Origin: Gloeopeniophorella convolvens
Taxonomy: Eukaryota > Basidiomycota > Agaricomycetes > Russulales
Length of the DNA stretch: 64,000 nt
Assembly (NCBI GenBank): GCA_022496205.1
Contig: WTXD01000034.1
Span: 124,001-188,000, forward strand
Reading direction: 5' to 3'
The notes under the pieces were generated by a model. It saw only the letters and a list, made by a program, of their open reading frames with translations, was not told where the DNA came from and made no database searches. Made by a program: the position numbers and the translations under genes. Positions 1 to 9,237 of the stretch are shown piece by piece (position 1 is the stretch's first letter; each line of letters begins with the position of its first letter).

Positions 1-29
1 AAAGAAGGAAAGTAAAGGCGACTAGGTTA

Positions 30-690
30 TGCTAGTAGAAACATATGTAGTCATAAGCCCGATTCCCAAGCCCATTACCCAGGCGGTGCATCTCTCTCCC
101 CATACCCGTGCTCACGCCCCCGCGCGCACCACAGACATCTCCGAGAATGTGTCCACGAATGACGACGCTGCGTATCACGCCCCGATTGCCTCTGGTGCGG
201 CCTCGTCCGCACCGCCGCGTAGTCCGGTGAGCTCTACGCCGCCGCCGCCGCCGCCGCCGCGCGCACCCGTGAGCGACGGCGCAATGCGCGCGCTCGCGGT
301 GTGGTTCCCGCTGGGGCAGGTGGTGTGCTCCACGTGCACGCGCCGTCCCCGCCGCGGTGCCATGCCTGCGCACTGAACGCAGCGCTCGGCGCAGGCTCGA
401 GCAGCACGTGTTGGGTTTACGGGGTTGATCGAGGGGCTCGCGCCCGCGTATCGCGCGCGGCCCCTGGACGACGTGTGTGCGCGTGGCCTCGCGCGTCCCC
501 ACCCGCCAAGGGCCAAGGCCACCAGTTCTACGCAAGTCCCACGCGCTCAAGGTCCGCATCTTCGGCCCCGAGGTGCGCGCGCGTCGCGTCGCTGGCGGAT
601 AGTGCACAGGACGGGGCGCTGACGCGCGGCAGGCAAATGGAGCGCGACGCGATGTACGCGTAACGCGAGCCACGTCGCGCGGACTCACAC
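30..690 (+). pseudogene. GNAT acetyltransferase remnant (copy 1)
   Basis: This is a decayed fragment of the GNAT gene found intact at 6577-7651. Matching segments run in order: the exon encoding the 'ICEKVFTNAD' region (about 130-230), the 'AVWFPPGK' region (about 285-320), the 'KMDIFGPE' exon end (about 545-572) and the start of the 'ERDAMYAS' exon (about 638-680). In that last exon extra bases create a TAA stop just after the Tyr-Ala codons. Homology stops there, so the acetyl-CoA binding part is missing, as are the first two exons. A GCC trinucleotide run at about 238-260 sits inside it. No continuous reading frame remains, so I call it a pseudogene; identification of the parent family is firm, the exact edges are not. 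Confidence 0.7.
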
Positions 691-1329
691 AGAGTAGACG
701 CCTTACATTTAAAGATGGGAGTTGTCATCAGACCAGCGAGGACCTGGGAAGACGGCGGTGCCCCAGCGGTGGGAGCACCGTGGCAGGAGTGATGACGTGA
801 CATGACATCGCAGGTCGTGAAATAGCACGTTGTAATGTCCGCAAAGTGCGTTGTACTGTATGGGGAAGGGGGGTGTTTGCACCAATGCATTGAGAATTCA
901 GATGCATGAGAGGATATACAATATGGGACGCACAACAAAGCCTCTTTAAATGGGATTAATAACTGCTTTGAACCTGGATGTCGTCCCAGTAAGTCACAGG
1001 CTAAAAAGCTGTGCAGCTGCATACGGGACGCCGAGCGGGAGGAGCGAGCACGGGAAGAGCGAGTCCAACGGTATGTAGGTCAAGGCACCCAAGACCATAA
1101 TTTGCCTCACCTGAAAAGTCAAAACTCTGGCTATGCACAATGCCCTGCGTTCGATGTGCCACATGCAGTGGATGTGCTGACCTGTGTTCGTTGGTTTGCT
1201 TGTCGTTGTTCGGCGCACCCGGTTGAGCTTGGGGAGTGGTCCGGAGCGGCAGAAGCTGGCGGAAGCGGTCCGGCGTGAGAACGCGGGAAAGCATATGATT
1301 GGAGAGACATAAGCGCCCGCAGCAATTAT
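691..1329. other. Intergenic, no gene seen
   Basis: About 640 bases between the end of GNAT remnant 1 and the first duplicated promoter block. Open frames here are short, lack recognisable motifs and have no convincing splice-joined partner. I see no RNA gene. Confidence 0.4.
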
Positions 1330-1790
1330 GACCTTGCAAGCAAGGCAACTTAGTCTTCTCGCGCCGGTTCCGGTACCACACTATCCTTCTCTCGTAGGCC
1401 TCCTTCACTGGCAGCTCTAGGATGCATACAGGGCGCTGCGCCAGGATATAGTCACGCTTCACGTCAGGATCCCTGTCGCATTCCCTAACCAAGTGCAGCT
1501 TATCGCGATATTGGTCTCGTGCACTACGTTAGATTTCTATACCAATCTCACATGGACTGGTGCCTGCGATCCTGGCTGGCCCTGAATCCACTTCGGGGGC
1601 GCACATAAGCCACGCCAGATTCTGGGGGCACCGGGCACCAAGCCGGCCCGCGCGCATGTATAGACCGCTGAGCAATAGCGCACCGGCCGTGTAGCTTCTC
1701 TGTCCGCACAACCCCCCTCCCTATCCCCTCCCCAATCTCTGCGTAATGACAGGCCAGATCGTCCTGCGCCATCTCGAGAATGCAACTAAC
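1330..1790 (+). repeat. Duplicated GNAT promoter block with orphan first exon
   Basis: This stretch is similar to 1930-2300 and 6110-6600, which lie directly upstream of GNAT copies 2 and 4. Shared landmarks include the 'cattccctaa/gtgcagctt' segment, the 'ctcacatggnctgg' segment and a segment before the start codon containing 'cccgcacaaccccc'-like sequence. At 1746 an ATG begins a short frame reading MTGQIVLRHLENAT, which matches the intact gene's MAGQIVVRRLDSPT. No matching second exon follows before the next promoter block begins, so this is an orphan promoter plus first exon left by a duplication or deletion. Confidence 0.65.
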
Positions 1791-1929
1791 GATCTCCGAT
1801 TGGCTCGACAAGAACAGAGACGCACACTGGTGTCCAGCTACGACGGTGTCCGGTCACTCCCGGCCGGTGCAGGCCAGGGACTCAACTCGCGTACTGCATG
1901 CGCATGCTTCGCAGTCCTCACTCAGTTGG

Positions 1930-2263
1930 CCTTCAACTTGCGCCGATTTCGATATAGCCCTACTCCCACGCTAGACCGCTGTTGCATTCCCTAGCCTAGT
2001 GCAGCTTCTCGCGACATCAAGCTTTCAAGTCCCATGCATCACTGGACTTTCTATACAGATCTCACATGGGTTGGAGCCTGAGATGTCGGCTGGGCCAGAA
2101 GCTATTCTGGGGTTGCACGCAACTTACGCCCGAATTCAGGAACACCCAGCCGGCCCGCATGAAGAACAGGTGGTTCCTATCTGAGTATATAAAGGCCATC
2201 GAGCAACAGTGCACCGGCCGCGCGGCTTCTCGCCCCGTACAACCCCTCCTCCGTCTGTGCGCA
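1930..2263 (+). promoter_or_regulatory. Promoter region of GNAT copy 2 with TATA box
   Basis: A second copy of the duplicated promoter block. It contains TATATAAA at 2186-2193, about 70 bases before the ATG at 2264. The equivalent position upstream of copy 4 has the weaker 'acatatagg'. The surrounding block (from about 2060) aligns with 1550-1740 and 6385-6570. Confidence 0.55.
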
Positions 2264-3361
2264 ATGACCTGGCCCCCTCAGATCATCCTGCTCAAGGCGC
2301 CCACCGGTGCGCGCCCATCCCCGTCCCGCCCGCACTGGGCTCAACTCTTCCCCCGCGCACAGACGCACAGATTGACGCTGCCGTCAAAGTCTCTGTGGAA
2401 GCCTACAAAGATGGTACGCTGCGCGCCTACCGCTTGCGCCCCGCATAGACCCCCCGTGCGGCAGAAACTATACAGAAAATCTTCACGAACGGCAACGCTG
2501 ATCGCGCCGACGTGCTTTGGCGCAGCATCATCCACGCCGGCATACGCGACGGCAGGATCTACGCCGTCGAGCCCGCTACGCCTGCAACTGACGGGTCCGT
2601 GGTGTACGATGCGATCGCCGTGTGGTGCCCACCGGGGAAGCTGCCGCCAGTGTGGTCCACGTGCGTCCGTTGTGCGCGCTGGACTGCAGAAGCCAGGTGC
2701 TGAGTGCGGGTGGTGATGCAGACCGGAGCATCTCCTGAAAGATGGCTTCTTGAATCTGCTGGCGAAGCTCGAGCCGACGTACGGCACTGATGAGCTAATC
2801 AACGGGGTGCGCGGCCGCCCTTGGTGCTCTTATTTTTCTGCCCGGCCTCACACCTCACGTTTACCCACATGCATGTGCGTCAGTTCCTAAAGGCGTCGAA
2901 TAAGCTCGCGACGGATATCTTTGGCTCTCAGGCATGCGTCTGGCTTGTGCGCACGAGCACGGGAGCTAACGCGCGCAGAGGGAGCGCGACGTCATGTATG
3001 CGAACCACATCGCAACCGACCCGAACTATACGGTCCCTTCCGACGCGCCGTCGCCCTACTCGACATCGGCGTCGCCGCTCGCGGCCTTACTCGTCGAGAA
3101 AGTGCTTGAAGAGGCCGCTGTACAGTGGGGGAACCACCCGGTCGTGCTCGGCGTGCAGAAAGAGAATATCACTACAGTGCGTTGCGCTGCGCGCGTGGTA
3201 GTGGCGTTGGTGTGTGCTGATGAGGCGCGCGGTGGATATAGGCGACGTCCACCCTCGGCCCGAATTTCAAAGGGAAGTTCTCCGAGCAGGGCCGGCTGGA
3301 CTACAAGACGGAGAAGTGGGGCACGTTTCTGGGCAGAATCCTCAAATATGTCCCGAATTAG
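2264..3361 (+). CDS. GNAT-family N-acetyltransferase, diverged copy 2
   Basis: A multi-exon gene with the same architecture as the intact copy at 6577-7651. Segments readable in order are MTWPPQIILLKAPT, DAQIDAAVKVSVEAYKD, TIQKIFTNGNADRADVLWRS, AIAVWCPPGKLPPVWST, PEHLLKDGFLNLLAKLEPTY, FLKASNKLATDIFGSQ, RERDVMYANHIATDPNY and a C-terminus ending ILKYVPN with a TAG stop at 3359-3361. GNAT enzymes transfer acetyl from acetyl-CoA to an amine. Here the loop that should bind CoA (QRRGLATAL in copy 4) reads TVPSDAPSPYSTSASP, so the pyrophosphate-binding motif is gone. The donor after 'DIFGSQ' reads GC rather than GT. Either this copy has a new role or it is an early pseudogene. Substrate unknown. Confidence 0.6.
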
Positions 3362-3389
3362 GGGAAGGAGGCCAAGACTTGAGTAGACG

Positions 3390-3610
3390 GTTATCCCGTC
3401 GGGCGTGCGAAAGGCAGTGCGGGATGCCAGGCGCGCCTGGCTGAAGGAAAGCGAGAGATGATTATAAGTTACGCAGTACTGGTGCATTGTGTACTTGCGA
3501 ATCGTGCGCGACCGTGGAGATGGAACGTTCACCAAGCGAGTAGTGTAGAATATGATGTGAAACAGGGGATATAGTTGTCGGTCGGGCAGTCGGACGCGCA
3601 ATGTCGAGTT
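3390..3610 (+). repeat. Duplicated GNAT 3' flank (copy a)
   Basis: Sequence following GNAT copy 2 that is clearly similar to 7670-7890 following copy 4. Shared words include 'ggcagtgc', 'aaagcgagagatga', 'gatgtgaaacag' and 'gtcggtcgggcagtcgg'. It shows that the duplicated unit included the downstream region, not just the coding exons. Confidence 0.7.
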
Positions 3611-3739
3611 GCCTTGCTTGCAATGCAAGGTGCTTCTCCCCCATAATTGCCTCGGGCGCCTAGTACTTTTTCCTTTTACAGGCAAAATCTCTCACCACCC
3701 ACACATTATGTAAGATGATGACCCTACCGCTCCTTCGTT

Positions 3740-5060
3740 GCTCCTCCGACGTCCCTGCTGCTGCCCTCCCTTTCTATACTCTGTAACTTCTGTTAGGGGG
3801 AGTCGTTTATACAAGAAAGCAACTTACCTCTCTTGTGTGCTTTCCACCACCCCACTAATGCTCTGATGCAACCTATCGATGAAGACTTGCAGGATGTAGA
3901 TGGATAATCAAGTTGTCTAGATGAGGAGACCAAAACAGCGCAGCTAGCCCTATTGCCCTCCTTCCCCGGACTTGCAGATGCACACTGCGCCATAACGCCG
4001 CTATGACTCGCTTCATACGACTTGCTGCCGAAACACAACAATCCGGGCGCACGGGCGCGGCAAAATTTGCTGCGCGACGCAACAGCGACGTGGCGCAACG
4101 ACGCGCGCCTCGAAGTGCAGTCACCGCCGCACGGTTCTGTGGACGAACGGGGTACCCGCGCCCCCTTATCGCTCCGGCCCCAGCTGGCCCTCCAGTTTTC
4201 CCACAACGCCACAGCCCCCATCGCACAATCTCGTCCCAAATGAAGGCAACCTGACTGCGCCGGCACCGAAGGTTTCTTTGTGCAGCGACACGGCCGCAAC
4301 GCGACGCGATGCGCCAACGTGCGCCGTTCCACTTCTCTGCCGCACTTAACAGAGAGTGGCCTCACCTCCTTGAACAAGGCCGGTAATACCGACACCACAC
4401 CCAACCTACCGCCACCGCTACTATGCCACAGCGCCTGCAGTGGTCCGCACGGTGTTGAGCGCTGCAACGAACCGCCACAGCGAAATCTCACGCGCGAGGC
4501 CGTGTTCGCGAGCCTAAGCAACGACGACCGCACCCCAATATACGCTGCTGCCGCGCCGTGACGAGCGTGGCTACGCCAACAACTCGAGCCCCAGTGCTGG
4601 CGACGGCACGCCAGTGCACACCACCTTTATCGCTGTCCTGCGCCGACACTGGACTGGCACGTAACTTATGCATAGTGTTCAGACTGTACTTTATGTAGCT
4701 TCTCAAAATAAGACAGCATTGTCAACCAGTACCACGCGCGGTAGCGCACCACGCACACAGACCAACGAGATCAACAACACAAACACGACAATTACGGCAA
4801 AACCGCGAGATGGCTGAGGTCAGGGTCCAGTGCAGTCTGTGGGTAGGTGGAGACTGGGGCGGAGCAGCAGTGCGAAAGAGTAAAGGAGCGTGTCAAAGCC
4901 CCTGTGCAAGATCAAGCCCGACCGTCAAGAGCTCTGTCGCAAGACGCAGTGCTAATCAACGCGTGCACGTAAGTCAACAGAAACACAATCACAAACACAA
5001 TCACAAGCGGATTTGCAAGCAACGGTACCTGCCGCCGCGGGCGGCCCTTCTCGAGTAAGT
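3740..5060. other. Unassigned stretch inside the GNAT array
   Basis: About 1.3 kb between the 3' flank of GNAT copy 2 and the flank that precedes remnant copy 3. It has no counterpart elsewhere in the array. A 246-residue open frame runs on the minus strand (4533-3793) with overlapping plus-strand frames, but its composition (many Cys, Ser, Arg, no recognisable motif) does not look like a conserved protein. A run of CACAAT/CACAAA words lies near 4980-5010. It could be an inserted element or unrelated intergenic DNA; I see no terminal repeats or transposase motif. Confidence 0.35.
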
Positions 5061-5069
5061 ACTACTTAT

Positions 5070-5165
5070 GTAGGCGGGCAATGTAATAGTGAGTCCCGAC
5101 CATTCGGTGCCTGGTACGTTGTTCCGACGGTCCGTAGCCCGGCTGCGCTGACAGACTGAATATCA
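5070..5165 (+). repeat. Duplicated GNAT 3' flank (copy b)
   Basis: Matches 7888-8005, the distal part of the flank after GNAT copy 4, sharing 'ggtgcctggtacgttgttcc' and the 'gcgctgacag' segment. It abuts remnant copy 3, so a 3' flank is joined directly to the middle of another gene copy, the signature of unequal exchange or deletion. Confidence 0.7.
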
Positions 5166-5189
5166 CTTCACGAGTCCTCTCCGCCTCTC

Positions 5190-5800
5190 CCTGCGCTCAC
5201 GCCGGCGCGCGCGCGCACATCGCGGACATTTCCGATCGAAACCGTCTTCACAAATGGCGACGTATCGCGTGCCATCTGCCCCGGCGCGGCCCCGTCCGCG
5301 CCGCCGCGCAGTCCAGCGCTAGTAGCGAGCCCTTCGCCGCTGCGCCCGCGTCCGATGGCGCATTGCGCGCACTCGCAGCGTGGTTCCCGCCGGGGCAGCT
5401 TGTGCACTCCACGTACGTGCGCCGTCGTCGCCGCGGTGCGTGCATACAGGCTGAGCACGGTGCAGGCCCGAGCAGCGCGCGCTGGGGGAGCCCGCGTGCC
5501 GCGCGTGGCTCCTCAGGCCTCAGGGACAACGTGTGTGCGTTCAGCGCAACGCAGCACCGCTCGCCTCACTGGGGCCCGCTCTCACGTACCAGTTCTCCGC
5601 CAAGTCCTGCGTGCTCAAGCTCAAGGCGCGGATCGGGCCGAGATGCGCGCACGTTGCTGGTGGGTGGTGAGGCCTTGAGGGCAGAACCGGGCGCTGGCGC
5701 GCAACTGGCAGATGGAACACGGCATGATGTGCGCGAGTCACATCGCAACTGGGTCGGCGTACCAGCAGGCATAGGATGTGAGGCGAACTTGAAGCTTGAA
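5190..5800 (+). pseudogene. GNAT acetyltransferase remnant (copy 3)
   Basis: A truncated, frame-broken copy. Similarity to the intact gene begins at the exon encoding 'DICEKVFTNAD' (about 5215-5270), includes the 'AVWFPPGKL' region (about 5370-5405), the 'FTASNKLK-IFGPE'-like region (about 5585-5645) and the 'HDMCASHIAT'-like region (about 5715-5745), after which homology fades. The first exons, the acetyl-CoA motif and the C-terminus are absent. Its left edge lies at nearly the same place in the gene as that of remnant copy 1, so both may descend from one truncated unit. Confidence 0.65.
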
Positions 5801-6109
5801 TTGGGGGCGGCGGGTGGTCGAACGTCTCGTGGTGAGTCCGTCGTGGCGCCCGCTCGAGCAATTCTGACCGTCCCTGGAGCAGATGGAGGTCTCAGTATGC
5901 AGATACGGAGGCGATACTACATTAGCGTTGCCACTGGGAACAATCTCTGGATAACGCGGCGAGAAACTTAGGAATACGGTGACCGATGGTCAACCGGTCA
6001 CGCATTGGTCATGCAAGGTCATGCATATGATGGGCCAATGATGGGCGGCCGGCCGCTCCCGGCCGCCGCCACCGGCTGGGGACTCGCAGTTCGCCGTCTC
6101 ACACTCGCT
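5801..6109. other. Intergenic, no gene seen
   Basis: Bridges GNAT remnant 3 and the promoter block of copy 4. No coding or RNA signal recognised. Confidence 0.4.
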
Positions 6110-6576
6110 CTCTTCTTGCGCCGATTCCGGTACCGGACCATCCTTCTCTTCTTGACCTCGCTTGTGTCCGACCATCTGTGATGCGGCGACCCTCCTCTGA
6201 AGTGAAGACGAAGACATGTCCTTGTCTGCCGGGCATCTGTAGGCCGACGTCGCCTGCAGCTCTGGGACGCATGCACGGCGCCGCGGGGTATGGCCATACT
6301 CCCGCATAGAGCCCCTGCGGCATTCCCTAGTAGCCAGGTGCAGCTTCTCGCGACATTGGTCCCGTGCACTATAGACTTTCTAAACCGATCTCACATGGGC
6401 TGGGGCCCGCGATGCTCGCTGGCCTGAAGCCGCTCTGGGGGCGCACGCAACTTACGCCCGAATTCAGGAACGCCCAGCCGGCCCGCATTACGAGCAGCGG
6501 GCCCTGACCCGAGTACATATAGGCCAACACCAGGGCGCCGCAGCCTCTCTCTCCGCACAACCCCCTTCTTCGCGCA
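6110..6576 (+). promoter_or_regulatory. Promoter block of the intact GNAT gene
   Basis: Third copy of the duplicated upstream block, aligned with 1340-1745 and 1930-2263. It ends immediately at the ATG at 6577. The 'cgcacaaccccc' segment before the start is shared with the other two copies. An 'acatatagg' sequence near 6518 occupies the place of the TATA box seen before copy 2. Confidence 0.5.
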
Positions 6577-7651
6577 ATGGCAGGCCAGATCGTCGTGCGC
6601 CGCCTCGATAGCCCAACGCGTGCGTGCCGCCCACCCCCACCTCGTTCGCACTGAGCCCAACCCTGCCCTCCGCGCACAGCCGAACAGATCGACGCCGCCG
6701 TCAAGCTTTCCGTGCGCGCCTACGCAGGAGGTACGCGGCACGCCCATCGCTCGCTCCTCGCACCGAACCTCCGCATGGCAGACATCTGCGAAAAGGTCTT
6801 CACGAATGCCGACGCGTCGCGCGCTGACGCGCTCTGGCGCAGCCTCATCCTCGCTGGCGCGCGCGACGGCATGCTCTACGTCGCCGCGCCCGAGGGCGAC
6901 GACCCCCCGGATGCGGTGCGCGCGATCGCCGTGTGGTTCCCGCCGGGAAAGCTGTTGTGGTCCACGTGCGTTCGCTGGGTCCGCGCGCTGGCCTGCAGAG
7001 CTCGCGTGCTGAGTGCGAGCGGTGATGCAGGCAGGAGCAGCTGAACGACGGCTTTGCGACGGTGCTGGCAAAGCTCGAGCCGGAGCATCACGATTGGCTG
7101 GTCAACAAGGTGCGCGGTCGCCTTTGGTGCTCTTGTTCCTCTGCCTGGCCTCACACCCCACGGTCACGCGCACGTGCGCGCCCCAGTTCTTGACGGCATC
7201 GAATAAGCTCAAGATGGACATCTTTGGCCCTGAGGTGCGCGTCTGGGTTGCGTGCATGGCTACAGAGCTAACGCGCCCGCAGAGGGAGCGCGACGCCATG
7301 TACGCGAGCCACATCGCGACCGACCCGGACTACCAGCGGCGCGGGCTCGCGACCGCGCTCATCCGACACGTGCTCGCCGAGGTTGCTGAGCAGGCGGACC
7401 CCCCGGTCGTCGCGCTCGGCACGCAGCACGAGAAGAACGTGCGTCGCGTTGCGCGGCGTGGTGGTGGCGTTGCCGTGTACTGACGCGAGGCGCGCGATGT
7501 ACGTCACTAGGCAAAGTTCGCCCGTAGCCTGGGTTTCATCCAGAAGGGCCAGCTGGACTACGACACGCCGAATGAATGGGGGAAGTTCACGGGCAACATC
7601 TTCATCCACGAGTCAAGCCTTCAAACGAAGGGGAAGGAGGCTGAGGCTTGA
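6577..7651 (+). CDS. GNAT-family N-acetyltransferase (intact copy 4)
   Basis: A seven- or eight-exon gene that splices into one frame: MAGQIVVRRLDSPT, EQIDAAVKLSVRAYAG, DICEKVFTNADASRADALWR, AIAVWFPPGKLLWST, EEQ/QLNDGFATVLAKLEPEHHDW, FLTASNKLKMDIFGPE, then the catalytic core RERDAMYASHIATDPDY followed by QRRGLATALIRHVLAEV and VVALGTQHEKN, and a C-terminus ending KGKEAEA. The Q-R-R-G-L-A loop is the classic GNAT acetyl-CoA pyrophosphate-binding motif, and the preceding strand carries the usual 'L-x-x-x-x-V-x-P-x-x' type layout. Introns are 50-70 bases with GTGCGT/GTACGC donors. GNAT proteins of this fungal type act on small molecules or proteins in the cytosol; no substrate can be inferred. 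It is the only fully intact member of the array. Confidence 0.85.
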
Positions 7652-7669
7652 AACGGCTATGTCATCGGG

Positions 7670-8005
7670 CGTGCGAAAAGGCAGTGCAGGGTGGCGTGCC
7701 TGGCGGAAGCAAAGCGAGAGATGACTAGGTTATGCGGTACTGGTACATTGTATCCTCGCAAACTCGTGCGCGACGTTCAATGTGGGGATGGTACACTCAG
7801 CAAGCAAGTAGTTTGGGATACGATGTGAAACAGCGGATGTAGCATGCTGTCGGTCGGGCAGTCGGGCGCGCAGTGCCAAGTAGGCGAGCAATGTAACGAA
7901 TCCTGATCACTCGCTGCACCGCCATCTCCATCGAAACATCTCGGTGCCTGGTACGTTGTTCCGACGGCCCGCAGCCCGGATGCGCTGACAGGTTGAATAA
8001 CCAGT
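7670..8005 (+). repeat. Duplicated GNAT 3' flank (copy c, longest)
   Basis: The most complete version of the downstream flank. Its first half matches 3410-3600 and its second half matches 5070-5165. A short piece near 7720 ('gactaggttatgc') also occurs at 20-32, just before remnant copy 1, which suggests that the window begins inside another copy of this flank. Confidence 0.7.
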
Positions 8006-8470
8006 TCACGAATCCTGTTGTTGAGAAAGCCAAACAGAGTAAGAACGTATCATACATCCTATGCACAGGTACGTCAAGTGTTAGGTGACGAGTCATTGCT
8101 TCAGCGCTGATCGTTGCCATCCTTTCTCAAACCACAGGTGTAACGAATCGAGTATCTCTGGCTGCATCAAAGCTCCATCCGCTCGCTCACAGAGGGCAGA
8201 GCCTACCAGCAAGCGACTTGCGCAATGGATGGCTGGACGTTTGAGCCTGATACGAACGTATGTGGCGCGGTATACGCGAAGGGATGGTCGCGACCGTAGT
8301 GTGGCAGGTCGACGCCACCAACACAGGATCGAGTGCTCGGATGACTGCGGCGAGGGAGTCAGAGACGGCGAACAGCACAGTGCGGCGCATACGAGTCCTG
8401 TAATATTGCAACTGCGGTTTATATACCGCAGCGGCTCACCATGGAGGAGCACCAAACCACCTAGCAGTCG

Positions 8471-8490
8471 CCAGCCAGCCAGCCAGCCAG
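8471..8490. repeat. CCAG tetranucleotide microsatellite
   Basis: Five perfect CCAG units in a row, about 45 bases upstream of the start codon of the small secreted-peptide gene at 8534. Apart from this, 8006-8533 shows no gene. Confidence 0.9.
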
Positions 8491-8533
8491 CTAGCGACCC
8501 CAGACAGTAGCACCAATCCTCACATCAGAGCAT

Positions 8534-8729
8534 ATGAAGCTTGCGCTTTTCGCGTTCATCGTCGTCGTCGTATCCGGGGTCTTTCAGCTCTCTGAAGCAG
8601 CTGTCATCCCAGTTGACAGAGAAGAAGGTGCGTTGACGACATGAATGAGCGTTGTGCCGTGCTGACGTTGATTCGGTAGCCGCCGCCCTTGAGGCAGATA
8701 CCATACACAATCTCATCTTTAAGAATTAG
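8534..8729 (+). CDS. Short secreted peptide, about 48 residues
   Basis: ATG at 8534 opens a clear signal peptide: MKLALFAFIVVVV, a hydrophobic core, then SGVFQLSEAAV with a plausible cleavage after the SEA. Exon 1 ends at 8627 before GTGCGT; an acceptor ending GGTAG at 8679 joins in frame to AAALEADTIHNLIFKN and TAG at 8727-8729. The mature part would be only about 25 residues. An alternative acceptor at 8723 would instead skip this stop and read ELGDSSAIA, splice at 8753/8754 to the exon after 8805 and end ...VVTEECTC, about 63 residues. I cannot choose between the two. No family recognised; it is too short for homology by eye. Confidence 0.5.
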
Positions 8730-9237
8730 GAGATTCTAGTGCGATAGCAGGTAAGGCTTGGAACAACTCTTGAGGTGATACAGTGCTTACCGTGGCTGCA
8801 TCACAGAGCGCACATGGTTATCGACACCCAACTCGGACCAGAGAGATGTCCGCCAGGTAGTCACCGAGGAGTGTACCTGTTAGAACGGAAACATTATAGA
8901 ATTGCAGTAAAGGAGGGCGACTTGGAACCCAATCAAACTGTCATTCGAGTCATTCGAGTGGGCGTAAGAGGAGTGAAGCTCACCGTTGGATCGCGAGACG
9001 GAACGGAGACCCGATCAATTGAGTCGGAGCTCGGAGCGCCCGGCAACCTCCTTGGCTTCTGGATCCTGGTTTCCACTGCCGGCACTTCAAGGCACTGCCT
9101 ATATGCCAGCGAGTCACTCGTCCCCGAGCCTTGCAGTGACTGTCCGAGGACCTCTTGTCGCGATACACCATCTCCCTCTAGGACAAATATCCGCTGTGCT
9201 GTATGCTTGACGAGACGATGGTGAGCTAGATCCGTGC
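8730..9237. other. Possible further exon of the secreted-peptide gene, otherwise empty
   Basis: Contains a splice-like donor (GTAAGG near 8751) and acceptor (ATCACAG near 8806) and a 149-residue open frame starting at 8775 with no recognisable domain. It may be part of the upstream small secreted gene or 5' sequence of the F-box gene starting at 9238. Confidence 0.3.

Noticed and set aside
3793..4533. 246-residue minus-strand frame in the GNAT array
   Set aside because: Cys/Ser/Arg-rich without conserved text, splice structure or relation to a known transposon protein.
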